Shown one piece after another: positions 1 through 8,824 of a stretch of 52,510 nt of DNA. The position numbers were made by a program, and so were the translations under genes. The notes under the pieces are model-generated. The model ran no database searches and was not told the origin of the DNA. It saw only the letters and a list, made by a program, of their open reading frames with translations. The stretch is from Avrilella dinanensis (lineage in GTDB: Bacteria; Bacteroidota; Bacteroidia; Flavobacteriales; Flavobacteriaceae): positions 1-52,510 of the forward strand of contig NZ_NIPO01000003.1 in assembly GCF_002807015.1 (NCBI RefSeq), in the 5' to 3' direction. Each line of letters opens with the position of its first letter. The stretch's first letter is position 1.

Positions 1-14
1 GCTATAACTGCGTT

Positions 15-53
15 AAATTTTAAAACGATAGCTCTGCTATCCTTTGAAAATTT
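15..53. repeat. Imperfect 18-bp inverted repeat
   Basis: Two 18-nt arms (15-32 and 36-53) match at 16 of 18 positions around a 3-nt loop (TCT), with a perfect core GATAGC/GCTATC. Together with the rest of 1-295 this is non-coding. No T-run follows directly, so it does not look like a simple terminator. It may be the edge of a dispersed intergenic repeat; the left part is cut by the window start. Confidence 0.6.
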
Positions 54-261
54 GCCTTGTTCTACCTCAAAAATAACCTATAAACATTTTTACAATACAA
101 ATACAGGCTCTAACAAAAAACCTGAAAAAGGTGGTATTGTTTAAATAGCATTCTTGTACCAGCGAGGAAAAAACCAAATTAATAGTTTTTCATCAGATTT
201 TAAATCTTATTTAGTAATCAGATTTCTCTTAAAAAAAGTTTAAAAATTTCAAAAAAATAAG

Positions 262-269
262 TATATTTG
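262..269 (+). promoter_or_regulatory. Putative -7 box of the fadL-like operon
   Basis: TATATTTG matches the Bacteroidota -7 consensus TAnnTTTG and lies 26 nt before the start codon at 296. No convincing -33 TTG is seen at the right spacing, so the call rests on the -7 box alone. Confidence 0.45.
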
Positions 270-295
270 GAATTGTACATTTAAAAAACAATGAT

Positions 296-1540
296 ATGAA
301 AAAAATAATTATTCTGTCTGCGGCCGCGATGCTGGCCGGAAGTGTTTATGCAGGAGGATATCGTATCAGTATGCAAGGACAAAGACAGTTGGCAATGGGG
401 CACACCGGAGTCGCTGTTATCAACGGCAACGCTGAAAGTATTTTCTTCAATCCTGCCAATGGAGTTTTTCTGGAAAACCGGTTCAGTTTCTCAGCCGGAG
501 CATCGGCTTTGTTTGCTAATACGAAGTTTCAGAACTCTACTTATAACTGGACAAACAGTTCCGAAAATTTAGGAACACCTGCGTACTTTTATGCTAATTA
601 CAAAATTTCTGACCGTTTTGCTGTCGGATTAGCCGTTTACACGCCTTATGGTAGTGCGGTGGACTGGGATACCGACTGGCAGGGTTCGCATTTGGTAAAC
701 AACATCGACCTCAAAGCATTTTTCATTCAGCCTACTGTTTCTTACATGGTTAATGATTATGTAAGTATCGGAGCCGGATTGATTTATGTTAATGGCGGCG
801 TAGAGTTCAACAGAAACCTGTCCAGAAGCATGACTGACGACCAAGGTAACCGCTCTGATGTTACCCTTGATGCCAAAGGCGTTACTGCCTGGGGATACAA
901 TGTGGGATTAACCGCCCGGTTAGACGACTATGTTACTTTTGGGGTTAATTATCGCTCTCATATAGATATGGAAGTTGAAAACGGCGAAGCTACATTCTCG
1001 GATTTGCCTGATTTTCTGAAACCTACTTATGAAGGAACAACTTTTTCAGCAAGTATGCCTTTACCTGCCGAGCTGACTTTCGGTTTTTCTTACCAAATCA
1101 ATGAACAATGGCTGGCAGCAGTCGAGATGAATCATACTTATTGGAATAAATATGAGTCATTGGATATTGAATTCAGTAACGGAACAAGTTCAGTTAACCC
1201 GAGAAGGTATAAAAATTCTAATACATATCGTGCCGGAGTGCAATACACGCCGAGCGAAAAACTATCTCTCAGAGTAGGAGGGTATTACGACGAAACACCC
1301 GTTCGGAGTGGTTATTTTGCACCGGAAACACCAAGAAACAACTCTTTAGCAGGTACATTAGGATTTACTTATAACATTACGCCGAAATTGGGTGTAGATG
1401 TATCGGCATTGTTCATTCACTTTGATGAATTTGAAGGACATTATGACCATTATATCGAAGATGGATTGCCAGTGTCGTTCGGAGGAACATACCGTTCGGC
1501 GGTTGGCTCTGTTGGATTGGGATTATCGTATAATTTTTAA
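296..1540 (+). CDS. OmpP1/FadL-family outer membrane transporter
   Basis: A 414-aa outer-membrane beta-barrel of the FadL/TodX family, which moves long-chain fatty acids or other hydrophobic compounds across the outer membrane. A signal peptide of about 19 residues ends in VYA. The mature N-terminus (GGYRISMQGQRQLAMGHTG) is the family's N-terminal hatch. Many alternating aromatic/polar strands follow, and the chain ends ...VGLGLSYNF with the terminal Phe expected for BAM-dependent assembly. It is 11 nt from a GDSL-type lipoprotein, a pairing often seen in flavobacteria, suggesting that ester substrates are hydrolysed and the products imported. The substrate cannot be read from sequence. Confidence 0.93.
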   Translation: MKKIIILSAAAMLAGSVYAGGYRISMQGQRQLAMGHTGVAVINGNAESIFFNPANGVFLENRFSFSAGASALFANTKFQNSTYNWTNSSENLGTPAYFYANYKISDRFAVGLAVYTPYGSAVDWDTDWQGSHLVNNIDLKAFFIQPTVSYMVNDYVSIGAGLIYVNGGVEFNRNLSRSMTDDQGNRSDVTLDAKGVTAWGYNVGLTARLDDYVTFGVNYRSHIDMEVENGEATFSDLPDFLKPTYEGTTFSASMPLPAELTFGFSYQINEQWLAAVEMNHTYWNKYESLDIEFSNGTSSVNPRRYKNSNTYRAGVQYTPSEKLSLRVGGYYDETPVRSGYFAPETPRNNSLAGTLGFTYNITPKLGVDVSALFIHFDEFEGHYDHYIEDGLPVSFGGTYRSAVGSVGLGLSYNF

Positions 1541-1551
1541 AATTTTGAGAG

Positions 1552-3129
1552 ATGAAAAATAAATTTATATATCTGTCTGTATTAGCTCTCGGATTAGTTG
1601 CCTGTGAGCCTGAGTTTGACAACGAATTAACACCCGACTCATACAGCAGTGGCGAAGCTGATTTTACGACTTATGTGGCGATAGGAAACTCGTTAACTGC
1701 CGGATACATGGACGGTACCATGTTCAGAAGCGGACAGCAGAACTCATTCCCTAATTTGCTGGCACAACAATTCAGTGTAGTTGGCGGAGGCGAATTTACA
1801 CAGCCTTCTTATGCCGATGATGTAAATGATTTGGGAGGGCTATTGCTTGGTGGACAGCCTATTCAGGGCTTTCCAACCCGTATGGCAATATTGATGACGG
1901 CTGATGGTTCAGGACCGGTTAATTTAGCCGGAACATCTTCTATCGAAGTGAGTGATTTGCAACAAACGGCATACAATAATATGGGTGTTCCCGGAGCGAA
2001 ATCATTCCATTTGGTTGCACCGGGTTATGGTAACATCGCCAATTTAGCTACCGGGCGAGCCAACCCGTATTTTGTCAGACACGCTACTTCGCCTGACGCA
2101 TCGGTTTTGTCAGATGCTTTGAGTATGAATCCGACATTTTTTACCAACTGGATTGGTAACAACGATGTGTTGTCTTACGCCACGTCGGGTGGAACAGGTG
2201 TTAATCAGGAAGGAAATATTGACGTAACAACTTACGGTGGCAATGATATTACCGACCCGCAGGTATTTGCATCGGTATATTCTACCCTTATAGATGGATT
2301 AACAGCTAACGGAGCGAAAGGAGTTGTAATGACTATTCCTTCTGTTACTTCAATTCCGTATTTTACAACTGTACCGTACAATCCGCTGACAGCAGAACAG
2401 CTTGGCGGCGATGCGGTAATTGATATGCTTAACGCTCAGTTGGGGCAATTAAAACAAGTGTTGGCAGTATTCGGCGAAGGCGACCGCTTGCAGTTGTTTT
2501 CCAAAACAGCCGCCAATCCGGTGTTGATTAAAGACGAAACACTAACTGATTTGTCACAACAGATTACTGCGGTATTGCTATCATTGCCTGATGCTGGTTT
2601 TTCTCAGGAAGAAGCCACGGCGATAGGGACTATATTCGGACAGGCACGACATGCAACAGCAGATGATTTGTTTACTTTAACAGCAAGTGGAGTAATTGGG
2701 CAAACGAGCTTGGTCTTGCCTAATCCTTTTAATATCATGGGAGTTACTTATCCGTTAGATGATATGTATGTGTTGATTCCGGCAGAACAAGCGGAAATCA
2801 GTACGGCAACTACGCAATTCAATCAGATAATAAGAAGTATTGCCGCATCGAAAAACTTAGCTGTAGCTGATATGAACGATATTTTAAATCAACTGGTTTC
2901 CGGGATACGGGCGACAGATGGTCAGATTTATACTGCTGATTATTTCAGTGGTGTAGGAAATATGAACAGAGTTTTGTTCTCTTTGGACGGTGTTCACCCG
3001 AATGCCAGAGGATATGCTTTTGTGACCAATGAAATCATTAAGGTAATAAACAGGCATTATAAAGCACATTTGCCTTTGGTAAACGTAGCTGAATATCCGG
3101 GACCGAAAATTGTAACTTCAAATAATTAG
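1552..3129 (+). CDS. SGNH/GDSL-family hydrolase lipoprotein
   Basis: A 525-aa probable esterase/lipase of the SGNH superfamily. The lipobox LVAC puts the lipidated Cys at residue 18, followed by acidic residues (EPEFDNE) of the type that sends Bacteroidota lipoproteins to the cell surface. Block I is AIGNSLTAGY (Ser near residue 46), block III is GNND, and the catalytic Asp/His block is DGVHPNARGY near residue 480. It is longer than typical SGNH enzymes (200-350 aa) because of a large insertion between blocks III and V. It sits 11 nt after the FadL-type porin and 2 nt before the holin-like gene, so one transcript is likely. Confidence 0.9.
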   Translation: MKNKFIYLSVLALGLVACEPEFDNELTPDSYSSGEADFTTYVAIGNSLTAGYMDGTMFRSGQQNSFPNLLAQQFSVVGGGEFTQPSYADDVNDLGGLLLGGQPIQGFPTRMAILMTADGSGPVNLAGTSSIEVSDLQQTAYNNMGVPGAKSFHLVAPGYGNIANLATGRANPYFVRHATSPDASVLSDALSMNPTFFTNWIGNNDVLSYATSGGTGVNQEGNIDVTTYGGNDITDPQVFASVYSTLIDGLTANGAKGVVMTIPSVTSIPYFTTVPYNPLTAEQLGGDAVIDMLNAQLGQLKQVLAVFGEGDRLQLFSKTAANPVLIKDETLTDLSQQITAVLLSLPDAGFSQEEATAIGTIFGQARHATADDLFTLTASGVIGQTSLVLPNPFNIMGVTYPLDDMYVLIPAEQAEISTATTQFNQIIRSIAASKNLAVADMNDILNQLVSGIRATDGQIYTADYFSGVGNMNRVLFSLDGVHPNARGYAFVTNEIIKVINRHYKAHLPLVNVAEYPGPKIVTSNN

Positions 3130-3131
3130 AT

Positions 3132-3470
3132 ATGAGATTTATTATAAATTTACTGATTACGGCATTGGTCGTTTTCGGATTGGCACATCTTCTGCCAGGT
3201 GTCAGCGTAGATAGTTATATCACTTCGTTGTGGGTAGTGGTGGCTCTCGTGCTGCTCAACCTGATTGTTAAACCGATTTTGCAGATATTGACATTTCCTA
3301 TCACTATTCTCACGTTAGGTTTGTTTCTCTTTGTCATCAACGCAGTAATTATCATGTTGTGTGATTACTTTGTGGGCGGATTTAACGTAGAGAATTTCTG
3401 GTATGCTTTGCTGTTTAGTCTGGTGCTTTCTTTGGTAGAGTCCGTTATCGGCGGAATGCTTACCGAATAA
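3132..3470 (+). CDS. Phage holin family (PF04020-type) small membrane protein
   Basis: A 112-aa integral membrane protein with three to four hydrophobic helices (about residues 3-25, 30-50, 55-78, 88-108) and the signature loop NLIVKPILQILTFPITILTLG. This matches the PF04020 family, annotated as phage holin family although it is chromosomal and not tied to phage. The role is unknown. It starts 2 nt after the GDSL gene and ends the operon. No other phage genes are nearby. Confidence 0.85.
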   Translation: MRFIINLLITALVVFGLAHLLPGVSVDSYITSLWVVVALVLLNLIVKPILQILTFPITILTLGLFLFVINAVIIMLCDYFVGGFNVENFWYALLFSLVLSLVESVIGGMLTE

Positions 3471-3507
3471 CATTCACTAAGCGTAGCATAATCAATCGAT
3501 TAAAAAA

Positions 3508-3546
3508 TTGGTTGGCTTGTAAAAATATCTTAATTTTGCAAGCCAA
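3508..3546 (+). promoter_or_regulatory. tig promoter with flanking inverted repeat
   Basis: A TTG at 3508-3510 is followed after 20 nt by TAATTTTG at 3531-3538, a good Bacteroidota -33/-7 pair. The start codon is 31 nt further on. An inverted repeat TTGGCTTG (3512-3519) / CAAGCCAA (3539-3546) brackets the spacer and -7 box, so a dimeric regulator could cover the promoter, or the initial transcript could fold. Confidence 0.6.
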
Positions 3547-3569
3547 TTTTATTATGTAAATATCAAACA

Positions 3570-4892
3570 ATGAATATCACAAAAAATAATGTAGATGCAT
3601 TAAATGCAATTGTTACGATTGATGTAACCCGAGATGATTTCCAAAATAACGTAGAGGAAGTGCTTAAAAACTATAAAAAAAACGCTTCAATCCCGGGATT
3701 CAGAAAAGGACAAGTGCCGATGTCTTTAATCAAAAAGCAGTATGAAACAGCTGTAATGATTGACGAAATCAATAAATTACTTCAGGAAAAACTCAGCGAA
3801 TATATCCAGGAAGAAAAACTTGACATATTAGGAAATCCACTACCGGTAGCAAAAGATATAGACTGGAATTCAGATACTTTTTCTTTCGATTTTGAATTAG
3901 GTTTGGCACCGGAATTTGACGTTGATTTGTCTGCAAAAAATGACATCGTAAGATATGAAATCGAAGCTGACGAGGAAATGTTGAATGAGCAAGTGGAATA
4001 TATCCAGAAACAATACGGCAAAGAAGTACACAAAGAAAACGTGGACGAAGACGATGATATTACCGTAAAAGTAAGCAATGAAGAAGAAAACATCGAGAAC
4101 ACATATACTTTCAATGTGTCTGAAATCAGAACAAAAACCAATCAAAAGAAATTTATCGGTAAAAAAACAGGCGATACCGTAAAAATTTCAACCAAAGGTT
4201 TGTTTAAAGACGACCATAAGTTGATGGAAATGCTAAATGTGGATCACGATAAAGTTCACGGATTAGAAATCGACGTTGACTGCACGGTTGAAGATATCGT
4301 AAACAGAGAAAAAGCAGAACTAAACCAAGAGTTTTTCGACAGACTTTTCGGCGAAGGTAAAGTAACTTCGGAAGCTGAATTGAAAGAAAAAATCAAAGAT
4401 GACGCCGAAAAACAGTTTGCTCAGCAAGCCGACCATAAATTTACTAATGATGTGGTGGAGTTTTTGGTAGCCAACACCAAAGTTGATTTGCCGGAAACTT
4501 TCCTGAAAAAATGGTTACAAACCGTAGGCGAAACCAAACTGGACGAACAACAAGCCGAAGAAGAATACAACAAATCAGAAAATGGATTGAAATACCAGCT
4601 GATTGAAGGTAAACTAATTAAAGATAACGAGTTGCAGGTAACGATTGAAGAAATAAAAAATCATGCAGCAGATTTAATCAAACAACAACTGGCACAATTC
4701 GGGCAAGCTGATATAGCTGAAGACGAAGTAAACAACATCGTTGGAAGAGTATTGACTAATCAGGAAGAAACACAAAGAATCTCTGAGCAGATAATGAACG
4801 AAAAAATGCTCAAATTGTTCTCTGATAACGTGAAAGCCAAAGCCAAAAAAGTAACTTACAAAGATTTTGTTAAGGAAGTATATGGCGAATAA
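3570..4892 (+). CDS. tig: Trigger factor
   Basis: A ribosome-associated chaperone of 440 aa, the usual length. The N-terminal ribosome-binding domain carries the signature GFRKGQVP near residue 44-51, which docks on L23 at the exit tunnel. The middle region (about 150-240) corresponds to the FKBP-like PPIase domain but is strongly diverged, as in other Bacteroidota. The C-terminal half is the charged helical chaperone arm. The gene precedes clpP-clpX, the classic tig-clpP-clpX order linking folding and degradation, but has its own promoter and is followed by a terminator-like hairpin. Confidence 0.95.
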   Translation: MNITKNNVDALNAIVTIDVTRDDFQNNVEEVLKNYKKNASIPGFRKGQVPMSLIKKQYETAVMIDEINKLLQEKLSEYIQEEKLDILGNPLPVAKDIDWNSDTFSFDFELGLAPEFDVDLSAKNDIVRYEIEADEEMLNEQVEYIQKQYGKEVHKENVDEDDDITVKVSNEEENIENTYTFNVSEIRTKTNQKKFIGKKTGDTVKISTKGLFKDDHKLMEMLNVDHDKVHGLEIDVDCTVEDIVNREKAELNQEFFDRLFGEGKVTSEAELKEKIKDDAEKQFAQQADHKFTNDVVEFLVANTKVDLPETFLKKWLQTVGETKLDEQQAEEEYNKSENGLKYQLIEGKLIKDNELQVTIEEIKNHAADLIKQQLAQFGQADIAEDEVNNIVGRVLTNQEETQRISEQIMNEKMLKLFSDNVKAKAKKVTYKDFVKEVYGE

Positions 4893-4919
4893 TTAAGTCA
4901 GAAAAAATAATTACCTTTG

Positions 4920-4950
4920 AACGTCAAATCACATTCGGTTTGACGTTTCT
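4920..4950 (+). terminator. Terminator-like hairpin after tig
   Basis: AACGTCAAA (4920-4928) pairs with TTTGACGTT (4939-4947), 9 bp, followed by TCTTTTATTT. It lies between tig and clpP and probably lowers read-through rather than isolating the genes fully. TACCTTTG at 4912-4919 could be a -7 box for clpP, but no -33 is seen. Confidence 0.65.
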
Positions 4951-4970
4951 TTTATTTAAAAAACAAAATT

Positions 4971-5642
4971 ATGGATTACGGAAAAGAATTTAAAGAATAC
5001 GCAACTAAACATCACGGAATCAATAGTATGTACTACGACAAAATCGTATCAAGCATGACTCCGTATATTATCGAAGAACGCCCGATGAATATCGCCTCAA
5101 TGGACGTTTTCTCTCGTTTAATGATGGACAGAATCATTTTTTTAGGCACAGGAGTTGACGACTATGTTGCCAATATCATTCAGGCACAGCTTTTGTTCCT
5201 GCAAAGTGTGGACAGTAATAAAGACATCAGCTTGTATATTAATTCACCGGGAGGGAGTGTTTATGCCGGATTAGGGATTTACGACACCATGCAGTTGGTT
5301 GAGCCGGACGTGGCGACTTTGTGTGCCGGAATGGCAGCGTCTATGGGAGCTGTTTTGTTGTGTGCAGGAGCTGAAGGAAAACGTTCTGCGTTGCCACATT
5401 CTCGTGTGATGATTCATCAACCGTCGGGTGGAGCACAAGGCGTGGCTACCGATATGGAAATCAACCTCAAAGAAATGTTGAAACTCAAAGAAGAATTATA
5501 TCAAATCATCTCTCAGCATTCCGGACAGCCATACGACAAAGTGTTTAAGGATTCAGAAAGAGATTACTGGATGAGAGCCGATGAAGCCAAAGAATATGGT
5601 ATGATTGATGAGGTTTTAGTGAGAAATAAGAAATCAGAATAG
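4971..5642 (+). CDS. clpP: ATP-dependent Clp protease proteolytic subunit
   Basis: A 223-aa serine peptidase that forms the double-heptamer chamber of ClpXP. The triad is visible: Ser124 in GMAASMGA, His149 in VMIHQPSGG and Asp198 in ERDYWM, with the same spacings (25 and 49) as E. coli ClpP. The N-terminal extension before the core (about 25 residues) is longer than in enterobacteria. The stop codon abuts the clpX start, so the two are translated together. Confidence 0.97.
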   Translation: MDYGKEFKEYATKHHGINSMYYDKIVSSMTPYIIEERPMNIASMDVFSRLMMDRIIFLGTGVDDYVANIIQAQLLFLQSVDSNKDISLYINSPGGSVYAGLGIYDTMQLVEPDVATLCAGMAASMGAVLLCAGAEGKRSALPHSRVMIHQPSGGAQGVATDMEINLKEMLKLKEELYQIISQHSGQPYDKVFKDSERDYWMRADEAKEYGMIDEVLVRNKKSE

Positions 5643-6884
5643 ATGATGGATAACGAAGAATATGGTGGATGTTCATTTTGCGGAAGACCCAAAGCCGAGA
5701 CGCAGATTTTAGTTGGTGGTATAGATGCCAATATCTGTGAGAGATGTATTGAACAAGCCCACCATATAGTATTAGAGGAAGCTGCACACCGTGGTGGAGA
5801 AAATCTGCAAGATGAATTATTGTTGAAAAAACCAATAGAAATCCGGGAATTTTTGGATAAATATGTGGTAGGACAAGACAAAACCAAAAAAGTATTGTCC
5901 GTAGCGGTATATAATCATTACAAAAGATTGTTGCAGCCGGAAGACAGAAATGATGTAGAAATCGAAAAAAGTAATATCATTGTTGTTGGACAAACCGGAA
6001 CAGGTAAAACCTTGGTAGCGAAAACAATAGCAAAAATGCTTAATGTGCCTTTGGCTATCGTTGATGCAACCGTATTGACAGAAGCAGGTTATGTCGGCGA
6101 AGATGTGGAAGGTATTTTGACTAAACTTTTACAAGCCGCCGATTATGATGTGGAAAAAGCTGAAAAAGGAATTATTTTTATTGATGAGATAGATAAAATT
6201 GCCCGGAAAAGCGACAATCCGTCGATTACCAGAGATGTTAGCGGAGAAGGTGTGCAACAGGCATTACTGAAATTGCTGGAAGGGTCAATCGTGAATGTGC
6301 CGCCAAAAGGAGGTCGTAAACATCCTGACCAGAAATTTATTGAAGTAAATACGCAAAACGTCTTGTTTATTGCCGGTGGGGCGTTTGACGGTATTGAAAG
6401 AATCATTTCTAAAAGAATGAATTTCCAGGCAATCGGTTATGGTTCCGGGGAGGAAAAAGCGAATGTAGATAAAGAAAATCTTTTGCAATACGTTATTCCA
6501 AAAGATTTGAAAGATTTCGGATTGATTCCCGAAATTATTGGTCGTTTGCCGGTGCTTACCCACATGGATCCATTGGACCACAAAACCTTACGAATGATAT
6601 TGACCGAACCGAAAAATGCTTTGGTAAAACAATACCAAAAACTTTTTGATATGGACGGTATCCGTTTGGAATTTACAGAAGACGCCTTGGATTATCTGGT
6701 AGATAAAGCCATGGAGTATAAACTCGGTGCACGAGGATTGCGTTCGTTGTGTGAAGCCGTACTGACCGATGCAATGTATGAATTGCCGGGCAGTGATATA
6801 GCTGAATTAACGGTGGACGAATTATATGCTAAAAATGCCATCGACAGAAATTTGAGTACGCAATTAGAGGCAGTAAGTGCATAG
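5643..6884 (+). CDS. clpX: ATP-dependent Clp protease ATPase subunit
   Basis: An AAA+ unfoldase of 413 aa that feeds substrates to ClpP. The N-terminal zinc-binding domain has Cys10, Cys13, Cys32 and Cys35. Walker A is GQTGTGKT (about residues 117-124) and Walker B is [10 protein letters not shown]. The ClpP-docking loop reads AIGYGS where E. coli has IGF; I take the Tyr as a lineage variant rather than a defect. The start ATG directly follows the clpP stop; a second ATG one codon on is equally possible. Transcription ends at a perfect palindrome 27 nt downstream. Confidence 0.97.
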   Translation: MMDNEEYGGCSFCGRPKAETQILVGGIDANICERCIEQAHHIVLEEAAHRGGENLQDELLLKKPIEIREFLDKYVVGQDKTKKVLSVAVYNHYKRLLQPEDRNDVEIEKSNIIVVGQTGTGKTLVAKTIAKMLNVPLAIVDATVLTEAGYVGEDVEGILTKLLQAADYDVEKAEKGIIFIDEIDKIARKSDNPSITRDVSGEGVQQALLKLLEGSIVNVPPKGGRKHPDQKFIEVNTQNVLFIAGGAFDGIERIISKRMNFQAIGYGSGEEKANVDKENLLQYVIPKDLKDFGLIPEIIGRLPVLTHMDPLDHKTLRMILTEPKNALVKQYQKLFDMDGIRLEFTEDALDYLVDKAMEYKLGARGLRSLCEAVLTDAMYELPGSDIAELTVDELYAKNAIDRNLSTQLEAVSA

Positions 6885-6910
6885 CATTCTTAAAAATTGG
6901 TAAATAAAAA

Positions 6911-6940
6911 AACCGGCAAGATTTTAAAATCTTGCCGGTT
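6911..6940. terminator. Bidirectional terminator, 30-bp perfect palindrome
   Basis: Arms AACCGGCAAGATTTT and AAAATCTTGCCGGTT form an uninterrupted palindrome flanked by A-runs on the left and TTT on the right. It can stop transcripts from both clpX (plus) and the convergent T9SS cargo gene (minus). Confidence 0.85.
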
Positions 6941-6960
6941 TTGTATTGACTGTGAATATA

Positions 6961-7959
6961 TTATTGTTTACTCACTTTCACGGTTTGGATAGTTCCGTTG
7001 ATGTTTACTTTCACAAAATAATTCCCTGTTGGCAATGCACTCATGTCAATTTGAGTAGTCGTTGCATTTACAGCTTTTGTGATTACGGTTTGACCGAGTG
7101 TATTAATAACCGCTACATCAGTAATTTCTTCATTATAAGAAATATGGAAGAAATCTTTGGTAGGATTAGGATAAACTTTGAATGCTTGTTTGTCAAAATC
7201 GTTAGCACTTGTGGTAAGTGTTACGGTAACTGCCAACGCATCATCACTTGTACAATCGCCTACAGTTTGTGTTACAAAATAAGTGGTGTTGTCCTCAGCC
7301 GGTGTGTCAGCCGGAAGTTCATTTTCTAAATCAGCATCAGCATACCAGGTAAAAATTGCATCTTCCTCGCCTGTAATAATTAAATCAGCCAATGTTTGTC
7401 CTTCGTCAAGTGTTTGCTCAGCATCTCCTGACGGAGCATCGAGGTCACAAGGTTCGACTTCGCTATATCCCGTCCATTCGATGTTGTCTAATGTTATTTG
7501 TGCTCCGGTTGCACGTATTTCTATAGTAAATTCTCCTTCAATATTGATATCGTTAACCTCAAAAGGATAAATAGTTGGATCTTCCCCACTTTCAAAGTTT
7601 AATACAAACTCGTCGCCAATAAGAACACCGTTAATAAGTAATTCCAAACCTCTCGCTCCGCCTCCGGTAAATGCTTTGCGTGTGTCAACAGAGAAATTTC
7701 CAATACCTCCCTGAATGGTTGCTGTTAAATTACCACCTTCGTTGTTATTTCTCAGCATTATACCTTCTTCGGTAATAGGGTAACTACCCTCGTCTCTCGC
7801 TTCGGTATATTCCCAAGTGATGCCGTCATTTCCTACAAAAGAACCGTCAGAATAACTGTTTCCTGGTAGTTCTGTAGCATTGTCAAAAGTTTCCAAACCT
7901 TGTGCAGATACTATCATGACAGATAGCAATGCAAAAAGCATACATGTAATCTTCTTCAT
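6961..7959 (-). CDS. T9SS type A sorting domain-containing exported protein
   Basis: A 332-aa secreted protein. A Sec signal peptide (about 19 residues, ...SVMIVSAQG) is followed by a beta-rich N-terminal domain (about 20-170) that resembles a lectin/carbohydrate-binding jelly roll. An Ig-like segment (about 170-250) contains the FTWYADADLE pattern of Bacteroidota Ig-like domains. The C-terminal roughly 75 residues (from FKVYPNPTKDFF to TVKVSKQ) are a typical type A T9SS sorting signal, so the protein should cross the outer membrane through PorU/SprA and be surface-attached or released. No catalytic motif is seen. It is monocistronic and convergent with clpX. TAATTTTG on the minus strand at 7994-7987 is a possible -7 box. 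Confidence 0.85.
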   Translation of the reverse strand: MKKITCMLFALLSVMIVSAQGLETFDNATELPGNSYSDGSFVGNDGITWEYTEARDEGSYPITEEGIMLRNNNEGGNLTATIQGGIGNFSVDTRKAFTGGGARGLELLINGVLIGDEFVLNFESGEDPTIYPFEVNDINIEGEFTIEIRATGAQITLDNIEWTGYSEVEPCDLDAPSGDAEQTLDEGQTLADLIITGEEDAIFTWYADADLENELPADTPAEDNTTYFVTQTVGDCTSDDALAVTVTLTTSANDFDKQAFKVYPNPTKDFFHISYNEEITDVAVINTLGQTVITKAVNATTTQIDMSALPTGNYFVKVNINGTIQTVKVSKQ

Positions 7960-8049
7960 AGTTATAAAATTTAATAGTTAGTGGTACAAAATTAATAAAA
8001 AAATTAATTAGATAATATGCTGTGGGGATTTTTTGAGGTTATTTTATTG

Positions 8050-8158
8050 TAAAGTAATTATTTTGTTTGTTGTTTTCCTACTTCAAATCCTGTTACCGCA
8101 CGACTCAAGCGAACAGGCGAAGTAATCCTTTCGTGTGGTGGGGCATTGTATTACTTTA
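8050..8158. repeat. Nested inverted repeat in the 7960-8255 gap
   Basis: Outer arms AAAGTAAT (8051-8058) and ATTACTTT (8150-8157) enclose inner arms ACCGCACGA (8095-8103) and TCGTGTGGT (8131-8139), which pair with one G-U. The inner right arm with its flank (8124-8139, AATCCTTTCGTGTGGT) is 15/16 identical to the hairpin at 20019-20034. It is the most structured part of this otherwise gene-free 296-nt gap. Confidence 0.5.
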
Positions 8159-8255
8159 AAAAAAAGAGTATATTTACAAAACGGTCGTAGAAAAGACGTT
8201 TAACGAAGATCCAAAACAACCTCTAAAAATTTGTAAAACTTCATTAACAGATTAG

Positions 8256-8813
8256 ATGAAAAATAGATGGATTATGAGATTATATATTTTACTGATTTTA
8301 ATTGTATGTAACACAAATGTTTTTTCTCAAAAATTAGATATAAGATTTGATGAGGAGTGTCATAACGAAAATTCAGAAATATTATTAGATGTTATGGAAG
8401 ATGTTTTGGGAGAAAAAAGAGTGAAAAAGATTGTCAAAAAAGGATATAAAATAGAGTTTATAGATCCAGATATAAATATTTTCAAATACCAAAGAGAGGT
8501 TAGAGCGTCTGTAACATTTGATGTGTTGGGTACGATTAAAGATGTTGAATTTAATGCTTATGACAATTTATTGACGAATAGAGATAAGAAAAAAATCTGG
8601 AATTATATATTAGAGAATCAAACACCGTTTAATATATGCTGGTATAATATGTACGAATTAAAAAAGCGTTTAAATGCAGGTATAGATATAAATACCATAA
8701 GAGAGGCATTCTATATTAGTTTGTATAGAAATGATTTAGGAAATAGTAGATATACGCTTGATATTGAATTCCCTGGACTTATAACCCAAGAATTCTATGA
8801 TAAATATCTTTAA
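8256..8813 (+). CDS. Hypothetical exported protein
   Basis: A 185-aa protein that I do not recognise. A hydrophobic signal peptide (about residues 8-24, ending NVFSQ) predicts export. The start could be residue 1 or Met7, which would give a more canonical signal peptide. The mature part is rich in Lys, Ile and Asp, with a possible alpha/beta domain containing VRASVTFDVLGTIKDVEFNA, a strand pattern recalling TonB C-terminal-like or energy-transducer folds, but the match is weak. The gene is clearly more AT-rich than its neighbours and ends 11 nt before another orphan exported protein, so the two probably form an acquired pair. Confidence 0.65.
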   Translation: MKNRWIMRLYILLILIVCNTNVFSQKLDIRFDEECHNENSEILLDVMEDVLGEKRVKKIVKKGYKIEFIDPDINIFKYQREVRASVTFDVLGTIKDVEFNAYDNLLTNRDKKKIWNYILENQTPFNICWYNMYELKKRLNAGIDINTIREAFYISLYRNDLGNSRYTLDIEFPGLITQEFYDKYL

Positions 8814-8824
8814 AGATTTGAAAT

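Noticed and set aside
3132..3470. Holin-like gene as evidence of a prophage
   Set aside because: PF04020 proteins are common chromosomal genes, and no phage structural, integrase or lysis genes are present.
6946..7329. Plus-strand frame of 127 codons over the T9SS cargo gene
   Set aside because: It is antisense to the coding region of the sorting domain and starts at the shared terminator.
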